Shown: positions 8,301 through 17,458 of the stretch, one piece after another
How the letters are laid out: every line of letters begins with the position of its first letter
Numbering within the stretch: position 1 is the first letter of the stretch
DNA from: Pontibacter sp. HSC-36F09
GTDB lineage: Bacteria > Bacteroidota > Bacteroidia > Cytophagales > Hymenobacteraceae
DNA length: 64,000 bases
Assembly: GCF_024171605.1 (NCBI RefSeq)
Contig: NZ_JALKAA010000007.1
Location: 62,001 to 126,000 of the forward strand
Reading direction: 5' to 3'
Notes under the pieces: model-generated
What the model was told of the DNA's origin: nothing
Database searches by the model: none
Seen by the model: only the letters and a program-made list of their open reading frames with translations
Program-made: the position numbers and the translations under genes

Positions 8301-8957
8301 ATGATAAACCTTATAATCACGGATGACCACAAAATAGTACGCGATGGCTTGAAAGCACTGTTGAAAGACCATGGTGCAGTGCGTGTGGTTGGTGAAGCTG
8401 CCAGTGGTAGCGAATTGCTCGATCTGTTGCCTGAAGTAGAAGCTGATATTGTGCTGATGGACCTCAGTATGCCAGGAATGGACGGTTTTGATACGGCAAC
8501 CCAAATCTTTGACCGGTACCCAGATCTGAAAGTGGTGGTGCTCTCGATGCTAAGCCACGAAAAATACGTGAACCAGATGATGGAGCTCGGTGCTTCAGGC
8601 TACATTCTGAAAAATGCGGGTAAAGACGAATTGCACTGTGCCCTTCAACTCATTGCGCAGGGTTGCCGCTACATCAGTCCGGAAGTGACGCTGGAACTGC
8701 TTCGTAAAATAAAGCAGCTGCCAATCGAGCGGCCCGCATCAAACGGAAATGAGGAGGAACACCGCGAGCTCTCTAAGCGTGAACTGGAGGTTCTTTCCCT
8801 GATCGGAGAGGGCTTTACTAATGCCGAGATTGCCGATAAGTTGTTTACAAGCAAACGTACTGTCGAAACCCACCGGCAAAACCTGCTCGACAAAACCAAA
8901 GCCCGTAATACGGCGGCGCTTATCAAATACGCCCTGCAGCGCAGGCTGATTTCCTGA
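8301..8957 (+). CDS. LuxR/NarL-family response regulator
   Basis: A protein of 218 residues with a receiver domain (about 1-120) and a LuxR-type helix-turn-helix (about 150-215). The acidic pocket is DD at positions 8-9 and the phosphoacceptor is Asp54 in VLMDLSMPG. Thr/Ser and Lys switch residues are visible in VVVLSML and YILKNAG. The output domain contains LSKRELEVLSLIGEG and the recognition helix SKRTVETHRQNL. It is an orphan here: no histidine kinase gene is adjacent. Proteins of this type commonly act on promoters as dimers after phosphorylation. Its target cannot be told from the sequence. Confidence 0.9.
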   Translation: MINLIITDDHKIVRDGLKALLKDHGAVRVVGEAASGSELLDLLPEVEADIVLMDLSMPGMDGFDTATQIFDRYPDLKVVVLSMLSHEKYVNQMMELGASGYILKNAGKDELHCALQLIAQGCRYISPEVTLELLRKIKQLPIERPASNGNEEEHRELSKRELEVLSLIGEGFTNAEIADKLFTSKRTVETHRQNLLDKTKARNTAALIKYALQRRLIS

Positions 8958-9085
8958 GATTGAAAAAATTTCTGATGTAGCCTAAGCACTTCTTATCCTG
9001 GCGCTTTTGTCGGAAGGCGTGGCGTTTCGCAGCTAACTTCTGGGTATGGCAAAGTCCCCTGGCTTTGGTATCTTCGTATTTTGAA

Positions 9086-9979
9086 ATGAAAATATTGCCC
9101 CAGAGCGCTATGCAACAGAATCGAACCGTCGCACGACTACTTTTCGCTGAAGAAACAGACATGGGCGACCTGCCGCTGCGACAGCCACTGCCCACCCGTC
9201 AGGTAGAGCAGTACGATCCTTTTCTGCTGTTGCACCATCTTACCACCACCATCCAACAGTCGGATTATCCCTATAAGCTTGGGGTAGATCCGCATCCACA
9301 CCGTGGTTTTTCGCCAGTCACGTTTGTGTACCAGGGAGGCGTGCACCACCGCGACTCGCGTGGCAACGACAGTGTGGTGTGGGCCGGTGGCACGCAGTGG
9401 ATGAATGCCGGACGGGGTATTATGCACAGCGAACGCCCTCCGCGTGAAATGCAGGAGCAGGGGGGAGTGCAGGAGATCGTGCAGCTGTGGGTGAATACCC
9501 CGGGCATGCTTAAGATGGAGCAGCCTGCTTATTTCGCCCTGCAATCCGAAGATACCCCTACGATCTCTGAAGACGAAGGGCGCGTACAGATTGCAGTGGT
9601 GGCAGGAGAATACAGCGGCACAAGAGGACCCGTCAAAACGCCGAGCCCTGTGATGGTGCTGCGTCTTACCTTACAGTCCGGTGGGCGTTGCTCTATACCT
9701 ATACCTGCCTATCACAACGCCATGCTATACCTGCTGGATGGTCAGGTAACACTGGAAGGCTTTGGCCTGATTGAAGGCCTGCACCTGGCGCTCCTGAACC
9801 GAGATGGCGAAACCTGCACCATAACTGCCCGCCAAGACACGCGTCTGTTATTGCTTTCCGGAGAACCGCTGGACGAGCCACTGGCTATGCACGGGCCTTT
9901 TGTGATGAACACCCAAACCGAAGTGATGCAGGCCATGCGCGATTACCAGATGGGAAAGATGGGCATGTTGTTCGAATAA
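9086..9979 (+). CDS. Pirin family protein
   Basis: A protein of about 297 residues of the pirin/bicupin family. The N-terminal cupin shows the metal site: HPHRGFSPVTF (His-x-His), then HHRDSRGNDSV and NAGRGIMHSE, giving the usual three His and one Glu. Pirins bind iron and include quercetinases and redox-sensing transcription cofactors; the substrate here is unknown. Several in-frame ATGs exist at 9065, 9086 and 9110. I use 9086, but 9110 (MQQNRTVARLLF) is also possible. The gene stands alone and is followed by a strong terminator at 10106-10147. Confidence 0.85.
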   Translation: MKILPQSAMQQNRTVARLLFAEETDMGDLPLRQPLPTRQVEQYDPFLLLHHLTTTIQQSDYPYKLGVDPHPHRGFSPVTFVYQGGVHHRDSRGNDSVVWAGGTQWMNAGRGIMHSERPPREMQEQGGVQEIVQLWVNTPGMLKMEQPAYFALQSEDTPTISEDEGRVQIAVVAGEYSGTRGPVKTPSPVMVLRLTLQSGGRCSIPIPAYHNAMLYLLDGQVTLEGFGLIEGLHLALLNRDGETCTITARQDTRLLLLSGEPLDEPLAMHGPFVMNTQTEVMQAMRDYQMGKMGMLFE

Positions 9980-10425
9980 ACGGAGATGAGTAAAGTTTAC
10001 CAAAGAATTTTCACTGTCAGCTATATAACGGAACTCATCTGCCCGGAATATTGAACAGCGTGGCTTAAGAAAATGATGTTGGCAAAATAAACATGTATAA
10101 CGCAGCCACAAAAAAGGCTCTCCTGATTGGGAGGGCCTTTTTTGTGGGGTAGATTTTGCTCCTGAGAAATAAACTGTATCACTTTGGCTGTGTTATAAGT
10201 ATATTGTACTTAAGCTTTTTCGGGCATAAGGTCGGTTGCGACTCTTTTGATGATGCTGCATCACAGCGGCAATCGCTCGAAAACGGCATACAAGCAGTAG
10301 AATAGGTAATATTTTCAAATTTTGATGTATTATGCTGTTCGCTGCTTTCATTTTAGTACATAGCAGAGCCAGGGGCAAGTGCCACAGCAAATCTTTGTAG
10401 AAAAATAAACAAGTAGCATTTAATT
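9980..10425. other. Intergenic region between pirin and phosphorylase genes
   Basis: This 446-base gap contains the pirin terminator (10106-10147). Downstream of it is an AT-rich stretch that should hold the alpha-glucan phosphorylase promoter. No gene or further repeat is seen. The phosphorylase start at 10426 has no clear ribosome binding site. Confidence 0.4.
10106..10147 (+). terminator. Terminator after the pirin gene
   Basis: A long stem, CCACAAAAAAGGC..CTCC pairing with GGGAG..GCCTTTTTTGTGG, has a 5-base loop. It carries T-runs in both directions. Confidence 0.85.
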
Positions 10426-12072
10426 ATGACAGTATACAACAAGTGGTATCATCCTTACGAGATCAACGAGAAGTATCAGAAGCGCGTGGCCTACTTCAGC
10501 ATGGAGTTCGGCATTCACCAGGCACTTAAGACCTATTCCGGGGGGTTGGGTTTCCTGGCTGGTTCGCACATGCGCAGTGCGCACGACCTGCGCCAGAACA
10601 TGATCGGCATTGGTATACTCTGGAAATACGGCTACTACGACCAGACCCGCAACGACGACCAGACCATGCGGGTTCAGTTTCAGAAAAAGTACTATGCCTA
10701 CCTGGAAGACTCCGGCATTATGGTGACGGTGAACGTGAACGGCCACCCCGTAAAAGTGAAAGCCCTGGTGCTGCGCCCCGAAGTATTTGGCACAGTGCCC
10801 ATGTATTTTCTGACCACCAACATCCCCGAGAACGATCACCTGGCACGTACCATCACCTTTCATCTCTATGACAGGGAACCCTCGACCCGTATTGCACAGA
10901 GCATTGTGCTGGGTATAGCCGGTGCAAAAGTAGTAGAGGAACTGGGTGGTGCTGACATCTACCACATGAATGAGGGGCATGCCCTGCCGCTGGCTTTTTA
11001 CCTGAACGAGAAATTCAGGAACGCAGACGATATGCGAAAACGCATCGTGTTTACGACCCACACTCCCGAGAAAGCCGGAAACGAAGTGCACGATATTCAC
11101 CTGCTCAACAAAATGTCTTTCTTCAACAACACCTCACTGGAAGAGGCACGCCGCATGACAGGGATGCACGGCAATTTCTTTGACTATACCCTGGCTGCCT
11201 TACGGATTGCCAGAATTGCCAATGGCGTATCGCAACTGCATGGCCAGGTGGCGCGCGACATGTGGTACGAGAATGAAAATGTGTGCGAGATCAAGGCTAT
11301 CACCAATGCACAGAACGCCCGTTTCTGGATGGACAACACCATGAGGCAGGCGCTGGAGCGCGACGATACCCAGGCCCTGGTGCAACGAAAGGCGGACATG
11401 AAACAGGACTTGTTCGAAATTGTGGCTGACCAGACCGGCAAACTTTTCCGGAAGGATGTGCTCACGGTGGTATGGGCCCGTCGCTTTGCCGCCTACAAGC
11501 GGGCTGACTTGCTGGTGCACGACATCGAGCGGTTTTTTGAGATGATTTCAAATAAGTCACAGCCTGTTCAAGTGATCTGGGCCGGTAAACCTTACCCATT
11601 CGACGAGGGCGCTGTGAGTGTGTTCAACAGCCTGGTCAACCTCTCTTACCAACAAAAAAACTTCGCTGTGCTGACTGGATATGAGATTGGCTTGTCCCGT
11701 AAACTGAAGCAGGGGGCTGACATTTGGCTGAACACACCGCGCCGTCCGCGCGAAGCCTCAGGAACCAGTGGCATGACAGCCGCCATGAACGGGGCCGTAA
11801 ACCTTTCGGTGTTGGATGGGTGGTTGCCGGAGTTTGCCCGACACGGTGAAAACAGCTTTGTGCTGCCGGTAGTAGATACCAGTTTGGCTGATTCGATGCA
11901 GGATGAGATTGACCACAAGAACCTGATGCGCATACTGGAGAATGAGGTGATTCCGACGTACTACAACGACCGGGGTAAGTGGATGAATGTCGTGAAGCAG
12001 AGCATGCGCGATGTAATGCCTTTCTTTGACTCAGACCGCATGGCGCACCAGTACTACGAGCAGATGTATTAA
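10426..12072 (+). CDS. glgP: Short alpha-glucan phosphorylase (GT35-like), PLP lysine replaced
   Basis: A protein of 548 residues, shorter than the 700-850 usual for glycogen phosphorylases. The N-terminal part has VAYFSMEFGIHQ and YSGGLGFLAGSH, as in the alpha-glucan phosphorylase family. The middle contains IYHMNEGHALPLA, and the C-terminal part has LNTPRRPREASGTSGMT followed by AAMNGAVNLSVLDGW. In phosphorylases the lysine after GTSGM or GTGNM binds pyridoxal phosphate. Here the codon at that position is ACA (Thr), so the cofactor lysine is absent. The enzyme may be a non-phosphorylase glucan-active protein or may bind the cofactor differently. Similar short proteins are, to my memory, present in related Bacteroidota. 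The gene is monocistronic and ends at a shared terminator (12116-12157). Confidence 0.8.
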   Translation: MTVYNKWYHPYEINEKYQKRVAYFSMEFGIHQALKTYSGGLGFLAGSHMRSAHDLRQNMIGIGILWKYGYYDQTRNDDQTMRVQFQKKYYAYLEDSGIMVTVNVNGHPVKVKALVLRPEVFGTVPMYFLTTNIPENDHLARTITFHLYDREPSTRIAQSIVLGIAGAKVVEELGGADIYHMNEGHALPLAFYLNEKFRNADDMRKRIVFTTHTPEKAGNEVHDIHLLNKMSFFNNTSLEEARRMTGMHGNFFDYTLAALRIARIANGVSQLHGQVARDMWYENENVCEIKAITNAQNARFWMDNTMRQALERDDTQALVQRKADMKQDLFEIVADQTGKLFRKDVLTVVWARRFAAYKRADLLVHDIERFFEMISNKSQPVQVIWAGKPYPFDEGAVSVFNSLVNLSYQQKNFAVLTGYEIGLSRKLKQGADIWLNTPRRPREASGTSGMTAAMNGAVNLSVLDGWLPEFARHGENSFVLPVVDTSLADSMQDEIDHKNLMRILENEVIPTYYNDRGKWMNVVKQSMRDVMPFFDSDRMAHQYYEQMY

Positions 12073-12115
12073 TGCGAATGATTTTCCTGACAAAGGAAAT
12101 TATAACAAAAGCACA

Positions 12116-12157
12116 AACAAGAAGCGCTGTCCCTTCACAGGAACAGCGCTTCTTGTT
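12116..12157. terminator. Bidirectional terminator
   Basis: A stem of about 15 bp (AACAAGAAGCGCTGT with ACAGCGCTTCTTGTT) lies between the convergent phosphorylase gene and the M28 peptidase gene. Flanking A/T runs are present. Confidence 0.85.
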
Positions 12158-12172
12158 TAGGTATGGCCTTGT

Positions 12173-13825
12173 TTAGTTGGCTTGTCTGCCGAAGCGGCTT
12201 CCGAAGAAATCGCCTTGCTTCCAGCTTGGCCGCTCAGTTGTATTCGCTACCTGGTAGCTGATCAGGAAATTGAGCTGTACATACTTTTTGCCGGCATCAA
12301 AATCGAAGGTGCTGGTGACTTCGTCCTGTGGCAGGTGGTAGTGCACCTTGCGCCACTGCTCCACCTGCTTGTTGAGGTTGTTCAGTCCGTCTTTAGTTTT
12401 GTTGCCATACTTGATGTGCAAGGCAGGTATACCCTGCATCACAAAGCTGTACTGGTCGCTTCGGATAAAGCGCATTTGCTCCGGCTCCGGGTCTTCCTCC
12501 ACCGTCATACCCAGATGTCGCGCGGCATTGGCCACTTCATTTTCCAGCGTCGAGTGGTTCGCGCCCAGTCCCACCACCGACAAAAGAGGCGCGATGATGG
12601 TCGGCATATCGGTGTTGATGTTAGCTACGATCTGCTCTACCGGAACTGTTGGGTAGCGGGCGAAGTAGGCGGAGCCCAGCAGGCCCATTTCCTCGGCAGT
12701 TACCATCACGAGCAGCACGGAACGCTTCGGTTTTTCTTTCAGTCTGGAGTAGATCTTTCCGATCTCGAGCACACTGGCCACACCCGAGGCGTTGTCGTGC
12801 GCACCGTTGTAGATGGAGTCACCGTTTACGGGGCGGCCTATACCTACGTGGTCGAGGTGGGCGCTGTGTACCACATATTCGTCTTTCAACTGTGGGTCAG
12901 ACCCGGTTATTTTGCCGATCACGTTGTGGCTTTCAAAGTCGTTGTAGTTGGAGGTATAGCTAGCGCGCAGGGTATGGTTGAGTGGGGTAGAAGCAGGCTT
13001 GCCTTGCTTCAGTTGCTCGCCGAGTTTGGCCATTTCTATACCTGTTCCTTTCAGAAGCTGTTCAAAAGTAGCGGCGTTGATGTTGGCCAAAACGCCGATC
13101 TTGTCAGACACATAGTTACGCGACACAGCTACTTTTCCGTTCGGATCCATGACGCTATACGTACCGCGCGCCAGGTTGGCAACGCCCGCCTTCGGGTTAT
13201 CTGTAGCCACAATTACGCCTACGGCACCTTTTTCGGCAGCGATCTTCAGTACCGTCATCATGTCGCGGCTGTAGGCCGAAACGGTAGAAGGAAAGCTGGC
13301 AGGCGCACCACGCATCACCACCACGATCTTGCCGTTCACATCTATACCTGCATAGTCGTCGTAGCCCAGGTCAGGCGCGCTGATGCCGTAGCCGGCGAAT
13401 ACCAGCGGAGCTTCTATGCTCACCTTAGGCTCTTCAGCATGTGGGTATACCGAGAAGTCCTTGTTGTAGGTCAATTGTATTTCTGAGCCCATCGAGTCGG
13501 CTAGGCTCATGCTGGCCTCTTTGCCCGGAAATGACTGGCGCAGGCGTACGAGTTGCAAATAGGTGCCATTCTCGCCGCCGGGTTCTATACCTGCTTTTTG
13601 GTAATGCTCCACCACATAGTCCACCGCCATCTGGTAGCCTTCGGTGCCGGGCTTGCGACCCAGCAGACGATCATCAGCCAGGTATTGGATGTGGGCTTTA
13701 ATATCGTTTGGCTTTACTTTTTTAAGCGATTTTTCAACCGGTTTGTCAAGCGCCAGCTTCTGGGCGGAGGCACTCCCTTGCAGCAAAAGACCACAGGAAA
13801 GGGCTAGAAAGAGAAAGCGTTTCAT
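12173..13825 (-). CDS. Secreted M28-family zinc peptidase with PA domain
   Basis: A protein of 550 residues with a Sec signal peptide (MKRFLFLALSCGLLLQGSASAQ). A PA (protease-associated) insert spans about 130-290, including VFAGYGIS and GKIVVVMRG. The C-terminal M28 di-zinc aminopeptidase domain shows HLDHVGIG, NGAHDNASG, VTAEEMGLLG, NTDMP and PALHIKYG, which supply the His/Asp/Glu ligands and the catalytic Glu. M28 peptidases remove N-terminal residues from peptides. This one should work in the periplasm or outside the cell. It is transcribed alone. A perfect hairpin (13873-13915) and a tiny hydrophobic ORF lie upstream. Confidence 0.9.
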   Translation of the reverse strand: MKRFLFLALSCGLLLQGSASAQKLALDKPVEKSLKKVKPNDIKAHIQYLADDRLLGRKPGTEGYQMAVDYVVEHYQKAGIEPGGENGTYLQLVRLRQSFPGKEASMSLADSMGSEIQLTYNKDFSVYPHAEEPKVSIEAPLVFAGYGISAPDLGYDDYAGIDVNGKIVVVMRGAPASFPSTVSAYSRDMMTVLKIAAEKGAVGVIVATDNPKAGVANLARGTYSVMDPNGKVAVSRNYVSDKIGVLANINAATFEQLLKGTGIEMAKLGEQLKQGKPASTPLNHTLRASYTSNYNDFESHNVIGKITGSDPQLKDEYVVHSAHLDHVGIGRPVNGDSIYNGAHDNASGVASVLEIGKIYSRLKEKPKRSVLLVMVTAEEMGLLGSAYFARYPTVPVEQIVANINTDMPTIIAPLLSVVGLGANHSTLENEVANAARHLGMTVEEDPEPEQMRFIRSDQYSFVMQGIPALHIKYGNKTKDGLNNLNKQVEQWRKVHYHLPQDEVTSTFDFDAGKKYVQLNFLISYQVANTTERPSWKQGDFFGSRFGRQAN

Positions 13826-13872
13826 TCAGATTAGTTTGGTTTACTCACCAAATATAAGAGAAATGTAGGTAT

Positions 13873-13915
13873 AGCGCCTAACCTATACCTCTTGCTCAGG
13901 TATAGGTTAGGCGCT
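13873..13915. repeat. Perfect 18-bp inverted repeat carrying the AGGTATA heptamer
   Basis: Arms 13873-13890 and 13898-13915 are perfectly complementary around a 7-base loop. One copy of TATACCT/AGGTATA sits in each arm next to the loop. It lies between the tiny ORF at 13921-14016 and the M28 peptidase start. It has no clear T-run, so it may be an mRNA hairpin, a terminator of the small ORF, or simply a paired copy of the window-wide repeat. Confidence 0.7.
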
Positions 13916-13920
13916 GAGAA

Positions 13921-14016
13921 CTATTTTTTGCGTGATTTCCTTCGCTCTGCCCACCGCAGGTATAAGGTCAGCGTTGTCAGCAAAGACAGGAAGAGCAGCA
14001 GGCTCAGGATTTTCAT
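13921..14016 (-). CDS. Predicted 31-residue single-helix membrane peptide
   Basis: A short frame begins at the ATG at 14016-14014. It encodes MKILSLLLFLSLL, then TTLTLYLRWAERRKSRKK. The product has one hydrophobic helix followed by a strongly basic tail, the layout of an inner-membrane micropeptide with its C-terminus in the cytoplasm. It lies 38 bases downstream of the stop codon of the hypothetical gene at 14055-14687, on the same strand, so it could be co-transcribed. A perfect hairpin follows 5 bases after its stop codon, which supports a real transcript end. No ribosome binding site is evident. I do not recognise a family. Confidence 0.45.
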   Translation of the reverse strand: MKILSLLLFLSLLTTLTLYLRWAERRKSRKK

Positions 14017-14054
14017 ACCGCAGGATTTGCTGTTTCAAAGAAGGTATACGGTTC

Positions 14055-14687
14055 TTATCCGGCTTTCGCTCCTTTCTGATGCGCCAGGTAACTGGTTAAT
14101 TTGTCCCACTGCAGCCCCTGAAATCCGGCCCAACCGCCTTCCGCGATCAGGGTGTTCAGCACGGAGCGTGCACCGGATTCCTCGCCCTGGTTGTTGATGT
14201 ATTCATTCCTGCCAATTTCGGAGGCAATCAGTCTTGTGCCCTGCAGCTCCACCCGAAACGTACTGCTGGCTTCTTTGGTGAAAAAGTGCTTGGTAACTGC
14301 CTCCTCCTCAGCCGGCGGATTGGGCTTTTCGCTGGGATGCACCGCGAACTCCGCCAGGTTGTCCTCCTGACGGATACTGGAAACATTCACCCAGTTCTCT
14401 ACATTGGAGGCAGGTAGCGTGATCTTCACGAAGTACCCGATCTGCGGTGTATCCGCCATCGTTTTCCGCCCTCTGTCATCGTACAGCTCGAAGGTAGAAT
14501 TGATGCCTTCCAGCTTTGACCACAAATTTACGTTGAACAGCTTTCTCTTCGACTCTTCAAAAGCTGCCCGCGCACTGGCTACATCCGGGTAATCCTGTTC
14601 GTTCCGGTACTGCTTGTCCTTCGATTCCTCTCCCTTCAGGACCTTTACTTCTTCTTTTACTTTATCGACTATTTTCTTGATGCCCAT
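14055..14687 (-). CDS. Hypothetical protein, 210 residues
   Basis: I chose the ATG at 14687-14685, giving MGIKKIVDKVKEEVKVLKGE. The longer frame upstream runs through an intergenic repeat. The N-terminal 30 residues form a Lys/Glu-rich amphipathic helix. The rest is a mixed alpha/beta protein with no signal peptide and no membrane segment. Its region IGYFVKITLPASNVENWVNV could be a small beta domain. I do not recognise a family or catalytic motif. It may share a transcript with the 31-residue peptide downstream. Confidence 0.6.
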   Translation of the reverse strand: MGIKKIVDKVKEEVKVLKGEESKDKQYRNEQDYPDVASARAAFEESKRKLFNVNLWSKLEGINSTFELYDDRGRKTMADTPQIGYFVKITLPASNVENWVNVSSIRQEDNLAEFAVHPSEKPNPPAEEEAVTKHFFTKEASSTFRVELQGTRLIASEIGRNEYINNQGEESGARSVLNTLIAEGGWAGFQGLQWDKLTSYLAHQKGAKAG

Positions 14688-15119
14688 GGTATTTAATTGA
14701 ATGATTGAACTACGACACCTCCTCCACGTGCGGGGACGAAAGTGAGGGTAGGGACAAGGCCTCTTCTGCTCAGTCGGATTTATCAATCCGGTAGCCAACT
14801 GTCGGGTCTTCAGTCACACGTGCGCCTTTAACAGGTATACGAGGATTGGAAAATCACCTGCCGCTTACCTCAGGATTGATGAAACCCTCAGGGCCATTTT
14901 GTGTCACTACTCTTTAACTAAACCTGCCTATACCTTACGCACAAACGCGACCTACGGTATAGGCTATTCCTGCACTAATTGCCCTGTTTTATTCGAAGCC
15001 ACAGGTATAGGTGACAAAAAACAAGCCCTTCCACCAAAGGCAGAAGGGCTTGCAGGGTAAGGGTTTAGGTATAATATGAGATGCTCGGAACGCTACCTTC
15101 AGGTATAGCGGAATGTAGT
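14688..15119. repeat. Intergenic region with dispersed-repeat fragments
   Basis: This 432-base gap lies between the norB end and the hypothetical gene. It contains a palindrome around GGATTTATCAATCC (about 14772-14793) and GGACGAAAGTGAGGGTAGGG-like text. These recall the repeat families at 1930-2290 and 58190-58340. Five AGGTATA/TATACCT heptamers are present. The norB terminator is at 15022-15052. No gene is seen. Confidence 0.5.
15022..15052 (-). terminator. Terminator of norB
   Basis: A perfect 10-bp stem (CAAGCCCTTC/GAAGGGCTTG) is followed on the minus strand by TTTTTTG. It lies about 70 bases past the norB stop codon. Confidence 0.85.
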
Positions 15120-17420
15120 TTAAGATCGAGCTTGTTTCGCCGGAGTTTCCTTTTCAATCAGCGGTGTCACATCCTCGTCTTCTTCCAGAGACCAGCCGGT
15201 TTTCAGGCCGATGATGAACCAGGCCAAAGCCAGCACACCACCCGCAAAAATCGTGTCACCGATCACACGCAGCCAGCGCAGGACGTTCATCGTGTCGGTT
15301 TGCATGAACTCCATAGAGCGGGCATACCACAGGCCGTGCTCCACACTCGCCCAGGTCTGCATCAGACCGATTGGCAGCACACTTATCAGCACCATCAGGG
15401 CAAGGCCGATGTTGATAGACCAGAAAGCAAAGCTGATCACCCCGTCTTTCCAGCGACGTCGTTTCGAAAGTCCTTTGAGCACGAACAGCATCAGGCCAAT
15501 GCCCAGCATACCGTATACCCCGAACAGCGCGGTGTGGGCGTGAACCGGAGTCGTGTTCAGCCCTTGCATATAGTAGAGCGCAATTGGCGGGTTAATAACG
15601 AAACCGAACACACCGGCGCCTATCAGGTTCCAGAAAGCCACCGCCACGAAAGAGTAGATCGGCCATTTGTAGGCTTTGATCCAGAGCGTGAGCTTGCTGA
15701 TTTGCAGGTTGTGGTAAGCCTCGAAACCGATGAGTACCAGTGGCACCACTTCGAGTGCACTAAAGGTCGCACCCAAGGCCATTACTGCAGTAGGCGTGCC
15801 GCTGAAGTACAAGTGGTGGAACGTACCGATGATACCGCCGAACAGGAAGATAATGGTGGAGAATAGCACCGTAGACGTTGCCATTTTGGTATCAAGCAAG
15901 CCCATGCGCACGAACAGGAAGGCGATCACTACGGTGGCGAACACTTCGAAGAAACCTTCTACCCACAGGTGCACCACCCACCAGCGCCAGTACTCGGCAA
16001 TAGCCAGATTGGTATGCTGCCCCCACATCAGGCCAGAGGCGTAGAAGATGGCAATGGCAGCAGATGAGATCAGGAACATACCCAGCAGGTGGCGTCCCTC
16101 TACATCGTTACGGAAGGCAGGCAGAATGGCACGTACCATCAGGCCCAACCACAGGAACAAGCCCACCAGCAGGAAGATCTGCCAGAAGCGGCCCAGGTCC
16201 ACATATTCATAGCCTTGGTGACCGAACCAGAAGTTCTCAGCATAGCCCAGTTTCTGCATGATGCCATACCACTGACCAGCCAGCGAACCAGCCACAATGA
16301 TGAGCAGGCAAACGAACAGGAAATTAACACCCAGCTTCTGGAATTTAGGTTCGTGACCCGACACGGCAGGAGCGATGTACAGACCAGTAGCCAGCCAGGA
16401 AGTAGCGATCCAGAAGATGGCCAGCTGCACGTGCCAGGTACGGGTGATGGAGTAGGGGAGGTACTCCGCCAGCGGGAAGCCATAGAGCGCTTGGCCTTCG
16501 ACACCATAGTGCGCCGAGACAACACCGAGCGTCACCTGCACCAGAATCAAAGCAGTTACGATCCAGAAGTATTTCAGCGTCGCTTTCATGGAAGGCGTGG
16601 CCGTCAAGCCCAACAGGGGATCCTGCTTCGGCAGTTTGGAGTGGTCGATCTCCTCTTCGCGGTTAGAAGCATAGTAGTAAGCCAGCATCCCCACCCCCGC
16701 AATCAGGATGATAACCGAGAAACCGGTCCAGATGATGAGGTCGGAGCTGGGCTCGTTGGCCACCAGTTTCTCGGCAGGCCAGTTGTTGGTATAGGTGATC
16801 TTTTTGCCCGGACGCTCCGTTACGCAGGCCCATGAAGTCCAGAAGAAGAACGTGTTGAGCTTCTCCATACGCACCGGGTCTTCCACGGTGTTATCCTTCA
16901 TGGCATAGGCGTCGCGGCGCTTGGCCAGCGCCGGATCGTTCATGAACAGGCCGGTGTAATGCTTGCCCACTTCTGCAATCGCCTCGGCACGCAGGTCCGT
17001 CACGGTCAGTATACCTGTCTCGGGGTCGTACGTGTTGGCGCGGATGTGCTTCTGCAGACGGGCTTCGAGCATGGCTTTTGTTTCTTCGTCCAGCTCGTCA
17101 TACAGCCCGCCTTTTTCCTGCTGAGCCCAGTAATCCAGGAAGTACATGGCCTCCTTGTGCAGCCAGTCGGCACTCCAGTCAGGTGCAATGTAGGCGCCGT
17201 GTCCCCAGATTGATCCTAATTGTTGCCCGCCCGTCGACTGCCAGACATTCTGCCCGTCTTTAATATCATCTCCTGTAAACAGGATTTTCCCGGAAGTGGT
17301 GACCACCTTAACAGGTATAGGTGGAGCCTCTCTGTAAATCTCGATACCGTAGTATCCTAGAACGGCGAAGGAGCCGACTATTACGGCAATGAACCCCAGC
17401 CATAGGTTTCTGTATTTCAT
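15120..17420 (-). CDS. norB: Quinol-dependent nitric oxide reductase (qNOR)
   Basis: A protein of 766 residues that reduces two NO to N2O at a haem b3/non-haem iron site, taking electrons from quinol in the cytoplasmic membrane. The N-terminal extension after the first helix (TGDDIKDGQNVWQSTGGQQL, then GSIWGHGAYIAPDWSADWLH) is the cytochrome-c-like domain of qNOR, which lacks a CxxCH site. About 13 further helices form the oxidase-like core. They include ITRTWHVQLAIFW, HLWVEGFFEVFATVV, GTFHHLYFSG and HAHTALFGVYGMLG, which carry the haem and iron histidines. The gene is also called norZ. It is divergent from the cupin and nos genes and has its own terminator. A Crp/Fnr-type palindrome and a -7 element lie at 17636-17678. 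Confidence 0.95.
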   Translation of the reverse strand: MKYRNLWLGFIAVIVGSFAVLGYYGIEIYREAPPIPVKVVTTSGKILFTGDDIKDGQNVWQSTGGQQLGSIWGHGAYIAPDWSADWLHKEAMYFLDYWAQQEKGGLYDELDEETKAMLEARLQKHIRANTYDPETGILTVTDLRAEAIAEVGKHYTGLFMNDPALAKRRDAYAMKDNTVEDPVRMEKLNTFFFWTSWACVTERPGKKITYTNNWPAEKLVANEPSSDLIIWTGFSVIILIAGVGMLAYYYASNREEEIDHSKLPKQDPLLGLTATPSMKATLKYFWIVTALILVQVTLGVVSAHYGVEGQALYGFPLAEYLPYSITRTWHVQLAIFWIATSWLATGLYIAPAVSGHEPKFQKLGVNFLFVCLLIIVAGSLAGQWYGIMQKLGYAENFWFGHQGYEYVDLGRFWQIFLLVGLFLWLGLMVRAILPAFRNDVEGRHLLGMFLISSAAIAIFYASGLMWGQHTNLAIAEYWRWWVVHLWVEGFFEVFATVVIAFLFVRMGLLDTKMATSTVLFSTIIFLFGGIIGTFHHLYFSGTPTAVMALGATFSALEVVPLVLIGFEAYHNLQISKLTLWIKAYKWPIYSFVAVAFWNLIGAGVFGFVINPPIALYYMQGLNTTPVHAHTALFGVYGMLGIGLMLFVLKGLSKRRRWKDGVISFAFWSINIGLALMVLISVLPIGLMQTWASVEHGLWYARSMEFMQTDTMNVLRWLRVIGDTIFAGGVLALAWFIIGLKTGWSLEEDEDVTPLIEKETPAKQARS

Positions 17421-17458
17421 AAAGGGTAAAAATTTGAGTGGTTTATGTAGAGTTAAAA

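Noticed and set aside
12182-13486. 434-codon frame opposite the M28 peptidase gene
   Set aside because: It is a complementary-strand shadow of a clear M28 peptidase; long antisense frames are also seen opposite cphA, nosZ and nrdJ.
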